DNA from: JBGSKY01 sp041740995
GTDB taxonomy: Bacteria; Planctomycetota; Planctomycetia; Pirellulales; Pirellulaceae
Direction of reading: 5' to 3'
DNA: 47,353 bases
Assembly (NCBI GenBank): GCA_041740995.1
Contig: JBGSKY010000153.1
Coordinates: 1 to 47,353 of the forward strand
The notes under the pieces were generated by a model that worked only from the letters and a program-made list of their open reading frames with translations, was not told the origin of the DNA and did no database searches. The position numbers and the translations under genes are program-made. Each line of letters begins with the position of its first letter. Within the stretch, counting starts at the first letter, position 1. Shown one piece after another: positions 43,233 through 47,353 of this stretch.

Positions 43233-43681
43233 ATTTCGGGCGGAAAACTCTTTTGTCATTACCGTGAAAGCGGGCCTGACCCCTGTGGCTTGGGTCTGTC
43301 ACTATTTACTGCATGGCAGTATTGGACGCCTCTAAGATCACGGCGCATCCATGACTTGTCGTTGTTCCATCCGTGGCGTTATCATCCCGTCGGAAAACTA
43401 TCCGAACTCGACGCTGGCGGTTATCACGAGCACTCTGCCAGAGTTGCTCGTATCGTTTTCCGCTCTCATCCAAATTTTGGATGCTACTGTCGCTTTGGAC
43501 AAAACGACATAATGCAAGCAGCGTGCCAAACTCAAGAAATGCAAGCCAGCCAACGAACGGCGCTAGAAAACTCCAGCTAATGCTCCGAAGTTATCTGCGA
43601 ACAGTCAAAAATTGAATTGATCCAGTCAAATCGTTTTGTAAAAATTTCAATGCAAGCGATACCAAATTTACAAAATGCAAG
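43233..43681. other. Stretch without a firm gene; possible 53-aa ORF
   Basis: Several frames are open, none recognised. A short plus-strand frame at 43351-43512 (53 codons) reads VIIPSENYPNSTLAVI and TLPELLVSFSALIQILD, which looks like hydrophobic protein, but it has no ribosome-binding site. It could be a decayed membrane gene, possibly the missing permease, or chance. Confidence 0.3.
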
Positions 43682-44182
43682 CTATTGCATTTGCTCCGCG
43701 TCGTTTGATTCGTGCAGCCGTGACAGGCCTTGCGTGGAATCTAGCGACTGAATCACGGTTTCAATCATCGCGTCAAAAACGCTTTCTAGCGTTTGATAGT
43801 CACGATCTTCGCCTTGCTGCTCGACTAAATAAGTTCCTTGATTGAGAGAGAAGGCGCGCAGCCTGCAAACGACCAAGAGATCTAACAGAAAGAAACGAAT
43901 CTCTACTCCATGGCTATCAGCGACACTGAGGTCCGTCTCATCGGGTTCAATTTCTAATTCGGCATACTCCGCTTGCAGAGCCTTGCATGCGTGAGCGATG
44001 ACGTTGCTGGGCGAGTAAGTCCATGGATATTTAGAAATCGAAAAGAACGATCCGTTTGGATTTTCAAAAATAACTGAATCGGCCGTGAATTGAGTCTCTT
44101 CGCCAGTCGCGACATTCTCTGAAACCGTCCAATTGTCCGGGTAGACGCATTGGATTCCGATACCCTGATAGGTTTTTGGCAT
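43682..44182 (-). CDS. Hypothetical protein, 166 aa, PsbP/Mog1-like
   Basis: The product has no signal peptide. The N-terminal part (YQGIGIQCVYPDNWTVSENV) and a beta-rich, alpha/beta body with IENP-like strands (VIFENPNGSFFSISKYPW) recall the Mog1/PsbP-like fold seen in small planctomycete proteins; this is an impression, not a motif match. It ends in an Asp/Glu/Gln-rich tail. It is transcribed toward the ABC unit and alone. No function is proposed. Confidence 0.65.
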   Translation of the reverse strand: MPKTYQGIGIQCVYPDNWTVSENVATGEETQFTADSVIFENPNGSFFSISKYPWTYSPSNVIAHACKALQAEYAELEIEPDETDLSVADSHGVEIRFFLLDLLVVCRLRAFSLNQGTYLVEQQGEDRDYQTLESVFDAMIETVIQSLDSTQGLSRLHESNDAEQMQ

Positions 44183-44377
44183 AACAGCAGATTTCTTTCG
44201 AAATACATTTTCTCTAATCGACCCTTTTGACGCAGTTTACCAGAACCGTCGTTTGGGATCAAAATGGAGTGTGCAAACACAGCGGATCGATGATAACAAA
44301 ACTGCGTTTTTTGACGATTGGCTTGCACTTCGACAAATCATTTTGGTATCCCTAATCGCCACTAGTACTCCTTAAAA

Positions 44378-45358
44378 ATGTATCCAGGCGGTCGACTGAC
44401 TTTGTGCTTCTACAAATACAGATCGAAAATTTTTGTTACATCGATCTTTTCAATCGGTATCGCATCTCAAGTCTTTAACTGTGGTTGTCGTGCTCTTTCG
44501 AATCGTCGTCCCGATCATCGCGTCGTCCAGGCTCGTCAGTTATCCTCTCAAGGAGTCGATTTGCTGACACGCAACCAACTGCGTTCGGCCGAGACCTGTT
44601 TCTCGCAAGCGATAAAGCAATGCCCGACCGACGAACGGGCGCACTGGGGTATTAGCCAATCGCTTTGGCTATCGGGTGATCGAGTCGCCTCTATTCATCA
44701 CATGCAGGAAGCCATCCGTCTCTCTGGAGAGAATCCAGACTACATGGTGAGATTGGGAGAAATGTATCTCGAGGAAGGCCAAATTACAGACGCTCGTGCT
44801 CTTGCAGAGAAGGTTTTAGAAACACGTCGAAACAACGCCACAGCTTGGGCTTTGTTAGGCAACACTTGGGTTTCCGAACGAGAATGGGATTCAGCGCTCC
44901 AAGCATTTCATCGTTCGATGTTAGTGCAGCCAGACAACCCAAGTGTGCAACTGGCAGTCGCTGAAATTTATCGTCAAATGGGGCGACCTCAGCGCGCCTT
45001 GGCAACCCTCGAACGGATGGGAGATCAGCGTCCCGGAGTCGAAATCAACGGCGAAGTTCAACTTGCCAAAGGGCTCGCACTGGCAGATTTGGGGCGTCAA
45101 GCCGAAGCCGCAACGGCTTTAACTGCCGCCTCAGAAAGACTTCCAACCACCGATCTACCACGGCAGTTGCAACTGGCGACAGCACAACATCAAATCGGGC
45201 GATTCGAAGAAACCAAAACGACCTTAGCGAGAATTCTGAACGAGTACCCTGAAGATTCCAACGCGCTGCGACTGCAATCCATTCTGCATTTGTCGTTTGA
45301 ACATATCGCCGCAACGCCGTTGAGCGAGAACTATGGATCGAGTACGACCGTCCGCTGA
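44378..45358 (+). CDS. TPR-repeat protein, exported or membrane-anchored
   Basis: The 326-aa product has a hydrophobic N-terminal segment at about residues 18-32 (KIFVTSIFSIGIASQVFNCG), which may be an uncleaved anchor or a degenerate lipoprotein signal (Cys at VFNC). At least six tetratricopeptide repeats follow, such as GVDLLTRNQLRSAETCFSQA, AWALLGNTWVSEREWDSALQ and LAVAEIYRQMGRPQRALATL. TPRs act as scaffolds for protein complexes. No partner is evident nearby; the convergent AsmA-like gene could be related to envelope maintenance. Confidence 0.8.
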   Translation: MYPGGRLTLCFYKYRSKIFVTSIFSIGIASQVFNCGCRALSNRRPDHRVVQARQLSSQGVDLLTRNQLRSAETCFSQAIKQCPTDERAHWGISQSLWLSGDRVASIHHMQEAIRLSGENPDYMVRLGEMYLEEGQITDARALAEKVLETRRNNATAWALLGNTWVSEREWDSALQAFHRSMLVQPDNPSVQLAVAEIYRQMGRPQRALATLERMGDQRPGVEINGEVQLAKGLALADLGRQAEAATALTAASERLPTTDLPRQLQLATAQHQIGRFEETKTTLARILNEYPEDSNALRLQSILHLSFEHIAATPLSENYGSSTTVR

Positions 45359-45399
45359 TAAGTTCTATCTTGTGATGACTTGTACGAGAGCTTCTTGCC

Positions 45400-46833
45400 T
45401 TACGGTCTTGGACGTAAAATGCCGCGCAGTGCATCGCGAATAGGTCGCGAACTTTCGGGTGATTCTGTTTCACTTGCGGAGTTGTTCAGTTCTGAATTTT
45501 CATTATCAATGGTCGATTGCTCGCGACGTTGACGCCGTCGTTCAATCAATTGCTTCGCGAAATCTGCGGCGGCTGCAATCGTCTGATCAGCATCGCCATT
45601 GGACAAGCTCTCCAATGTTGCAATGACATTGGCGACGCCCGGTGATTCGTCTTGAACCGCTTCGCGAATTTGACCGAGCAAGATTGCTGAATCGCCACGA
45701 AATGCCAACCAATCGATTTCTGGCGAATCCAAAGTTCCTGAGATCGGCAGAGTAATTTTCGGCACGCCGAGAGCCTGGACTGAATCACGACGGGCAAGTT
45801 GCTCAATCGGAACCGGAAAATCGAGCGCGAGATTTAGTTTTTTATCAACGATGCCAACATCGCCAGCAGTTGAAATCTGAAATCTTGGATCAGTTTTCGG
45901 CAATCCAAAGTTTAAACCGCTGTGTGATATTTTTTCATCGCGCATGCCTACCAATACAACCGACCCGTCGACGAAGACAATCTCTTGTAGCGGCTCTCGC
46001 CCGCGCATGGTTGCGTAAAGCGCAAGTAGCTTCACGATCTGAGGCTGAGTCGGTCCGCTGCGGACTTGATGCAAGGTGATCGATGCATTGCCAGTCGATT
46101 TTTGCGGCGCGGTAAGATCGATAAAAAGATCATCGGTGGCTAAAGATATTTTTCCGTCAAACCAAGCTGATTTTGCCAACAGAGGCACAGCATACGCCAA
46201 TCCGAATTCTAAAAGCTCGGGCGTCAATTCTACCTCTTTTAGTATTTGCGTTGCTCCGACGTTCAAGCTTGCTTGCTCGGCTTCACAAGCGTATCGAAGG
46301 GTAAGATCAAAAGGTGGCACGATTACCAGCGGTAAGGCCTGATCTTCTCTCTGTACCTTCGTCGAAAACTCGTGAACTGCAACCAGCAATTTCGCTTCGG
46401 GGCGTTGATTTGTTACTTGTGAGCCAGCTTGCGAGTCACCCTGGACCGCTTTTACGAATCGGCCAAGGTTGGTTTCGTTGGAGACTAATTGAACGTCAAC
46501 AGTTGGCTCGTAGATATCAACACGACCGAAATCGCGCCCGCCGGTCAAGAATCCAAAAAGACCGCGATTCGTACTGATCTCGCGAATCGTCAGCAACTCG
46601 GTTCCGTCCTCCTGGTGCATGCGAACACCCAGGACTCTTAACGGCGAAAACCAGCGCAGTTCGATGGAGTCGATTTCAAGTAAAAAATCATCAGCTCGAA
46701 AGCGAGCGACGATCGGGTCAATCAACCATTTTGATCCCAGCAGTCGCGGCAAAATAGCGATAAAAAACAGTCCGCAAAGCGCGAACGTCATTAAGATCCA
46801 AAGCCACTTTTGGGCTAAACGCTGCAGCATCAT
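45400..46833 (-). CDS. AsmA-like inner-membrane-anchored protein, 477 aa
   Basis: An N-terminal membrane anchor (WLWILMTFALCGLFFIAILP) is followed by the AsmA/DUF748-type beginning: FLLEIDSIELRWFSPLRVLG and then ISTNRGLFGFLTGGRDFGRV with DIYEPTVDVQL. A C-terminal beta-rich part (ISTAGDVGIVDKKLNLALDF, LPISGTLDSPEIDW) has the repeated-strand pattern of AsmA-clan bridge proteins. The end is Arg/Glu-rich (RRRQRREQ). These proteins are implicated in envelope lipid transport or assembly. The start is the ATG at 46833 with a second Met adjacent; either is possible. Confidence 0.72.
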   Translation of the reverse strand: MMLQRLAQKWLWILMTFALCGLFFIAILPRLLGSKWLIDPIVARFRADDFLLEIDSIELRWFSPLRVLGVRMHQEDGTELLTIREISTNRGLFGFLTGGRDFGRVDIYEPTVDVQLVSNETNLGRFVKAVQGDSQAGSQVTNQRPEAKLLVAVHEFSTKVQREDQALPLVIVPPFDLTLRYACEAEQASLNVGATQILKEVELTPELLEFGLAYAVPLLAKSAWFDGKISLATDDLFIDLTAPQKSTGNASITLHQVRSGPTQPQIVKLLALYATMRGREPLQEIVFVDGSVVLVGMRDEKISHSGLNFGLPKTDPRFQISTAGDVGIVDKKLNLALDFPVPIEQLARRDSVQALGVPKITLPISGTLDSPEIDWLAFRGDSAILLGQIREAVQDESPGVANVIATLESLSNGDADQTIAAAADFAKQLIERRRQRREQSTIDNENSELNNSASETESPESSRPIRDALRGILRPRP

Positions 46834-46930
46834 TGCAATTCCTATTGGGGGTCAATTGCGTAGCCCCTATGATACTGGAACCTTTCACCGCGTCGTCATT
46901 AGATTTGTATCATTCGTTTAGGTTTTCCGT

Positions 46931-47353
46931 ATGTCCAGCGGTTCAAACAAGTCAAAAAGCTTTCCACTGACCGGACCGCAGTGGCGATTAGTACTGCTGC
47001 TAGCATTCATAAATTTCACGCACATTCTCGATTTTGTCATTGTAATGCCGCTGGGCGATCAGCTTCGACAGGAGCTGCTCATTACCCCGCAGCAGTTCGG
47101 TTTTGTTGTTTCGATTTATGGCATTTGTGCGATGGTTTCTGGCATTGTCGCTTCCACAGTAATTGATCGCTACGATCGACGATTTACCATGCTCACGGCC
47201 TTCGCTGGTTTTATCGTGACGACATTTTATTGTGGCGTTGCGCCTGGTTATGAGCACTTGCTGCTAGCCCGCGCGTTGGCTGGTTTATGTGGCGGCGTCG
47301 TTGCTTCAACGGTCATGACTTTTATCGTTGTTCAAATCCCTGATCAATCCCGA
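46931..47353 (+). CDS. MFS transporter, DHA1-like, N-terminal part only (cut by window edge)
   Basis: The frame opens at ATG 46931 and stays open for 141 codons to the window edge. After a short hydrophilic head it has helix 1 (WRLVLLLAFINFTHILDFVI), MPLGDQLRQELLITPQQFGF, helix 2 (VVSIYGICAMVSGIVASTVI), the MFS loop DRYDRRFTML, and further helices ending in an AGLCGGVVAS-type segment. This is the AraJ/CmlA-like drug:H+ antiporter layout. The gene is divergent from the AsmA-like gene. The substrate is not visible. Confidence 0.85.
   Translation, partial: MSSGSNKSKSFPLTGPQWRLVLLLAFINFTHILDFVIVMPLGDQLRQELLITPQQFGFVVSIYGICAMVSGIVASTVIDRYDRRFTMLTAFAGFIVTTFYCGVAPGYEHLLLARALAGLCGGVVASTVMTFIVVQIPDQSR

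Noticed and set aside
43351..43512. 53-codon plus-strand ORF (VIIPSENYPNSTLAVI...)
   Set aside because: Protein-like composition but no ribosome-binding site, no recognised family and other open frames over the same DNA; left as a note, not called as a gene.
43155..43580. 141-codon plus-strand ORF after the ABC ATPase
   Set aside because: It overlaps the ATPase end, runs through the 12-bp terminator hairpin, and its Arg/His/Cys-rich translation looks non-coding.
1..47353. CRISPR array, complete rRNA or tRNA genes, intact insertion sequences
   Set aside because: No regularly spaced direct repeats, rRNA-like blocks, complete cloverleaf genes or transposase genes with terminal repeats were seen on reading; a tRNAscan/CRISPR search was not possible.

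Overview
The window looks like chromosome from a Pirellulaceae-type planctomycete. The markers are lineage-typical: two pairs of PSD1 (DUF1549/DUF1553, planctomycete cytochrome) and DUF1501 proteins, a DUF1559 prepilin-like protein, a PEP-CTERM protein, a ThuA plus CxxCH (TIGR02603-type) locus, a DUF1080 protein, a sulfatase and a membrane-anchored Ser/Thr kinase. Base composition looks balanced by eye, and TTG/GTG starts are common. All assignments come from reading the sequence and its translations; no database search was run.

Layout. (1) 1-3.8 kb is an accessory edge: the N-terminal part of an MmeI-like fused restriction-methylation enzyme, two small orphan ORFs, a 22-nt 3' end of a tRNA gene with no 5' part, and, 4 nt away, a frameshifted tyrosine-recombinase remnant. 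It reads as an integrative-element junction, possibly between tandem elements. (2) 4.0-6.6 kb holds secreted or surface proteins: a lipoprotein, a DUF1559 protein and a PEP-CTERM protein. (3) 7.0-27.7 kb is a catabolic island. One long minus-strand operon reads iclR-like regulator, rraA-like aldolase, M19 dipeptidase, PSD1, DUF1501, PSD1, DUF1501, mostly with 4-nt overlaps. Divergent from it are a DSD1-type PLP enzyme, an MFS transporter and an SMP-30 protein. Next come a class IV aminotransferase, a DMT permease and an M81 (MlrC-like) peptidase, and divergent from those a ThuA/heme locus and a RidA deaminase. (4) 27.7-34.5 kb is mixed: DUF188, an orphan, a sulfatase facing a TauE exporter and a PfkB kinase, a membrane glycosyltransferase-like protein and a Rieske ferredoxin. 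(5) 34.6-47.3 kb holds a large Ser/Thr kinase interrupted by an in-frame TAG, a small cytochrome, a DUF1080 protein, a 780-aa membrane protein with an ABC ATPase, a hypothetical, a TPR protein, an AsmA-like protein and the start of an MFS transporter.

The most interesting signal is a 17-bp palindrome of the form GTTCCG-N5-CGGAAC. It occurs four times, always in intergenic promoter positions: before the IclR-type regulator, twice in the aminotransferase/ThuA divergent promoter, and before the PEP-CTERM gene. This ties the island and a surface protein into one putative regulon. The enzyme set (M19 dipeptidase, M81 peptidase, D-serine-dehydratase-like enzyme with an HxC metal motif, RidA, aminotransferase, RraA aldolase, two transporters) suggests import and breakdown of a peptide or amino acid with D- or hydroxy-residues. 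The substrate is inferred, not shown.
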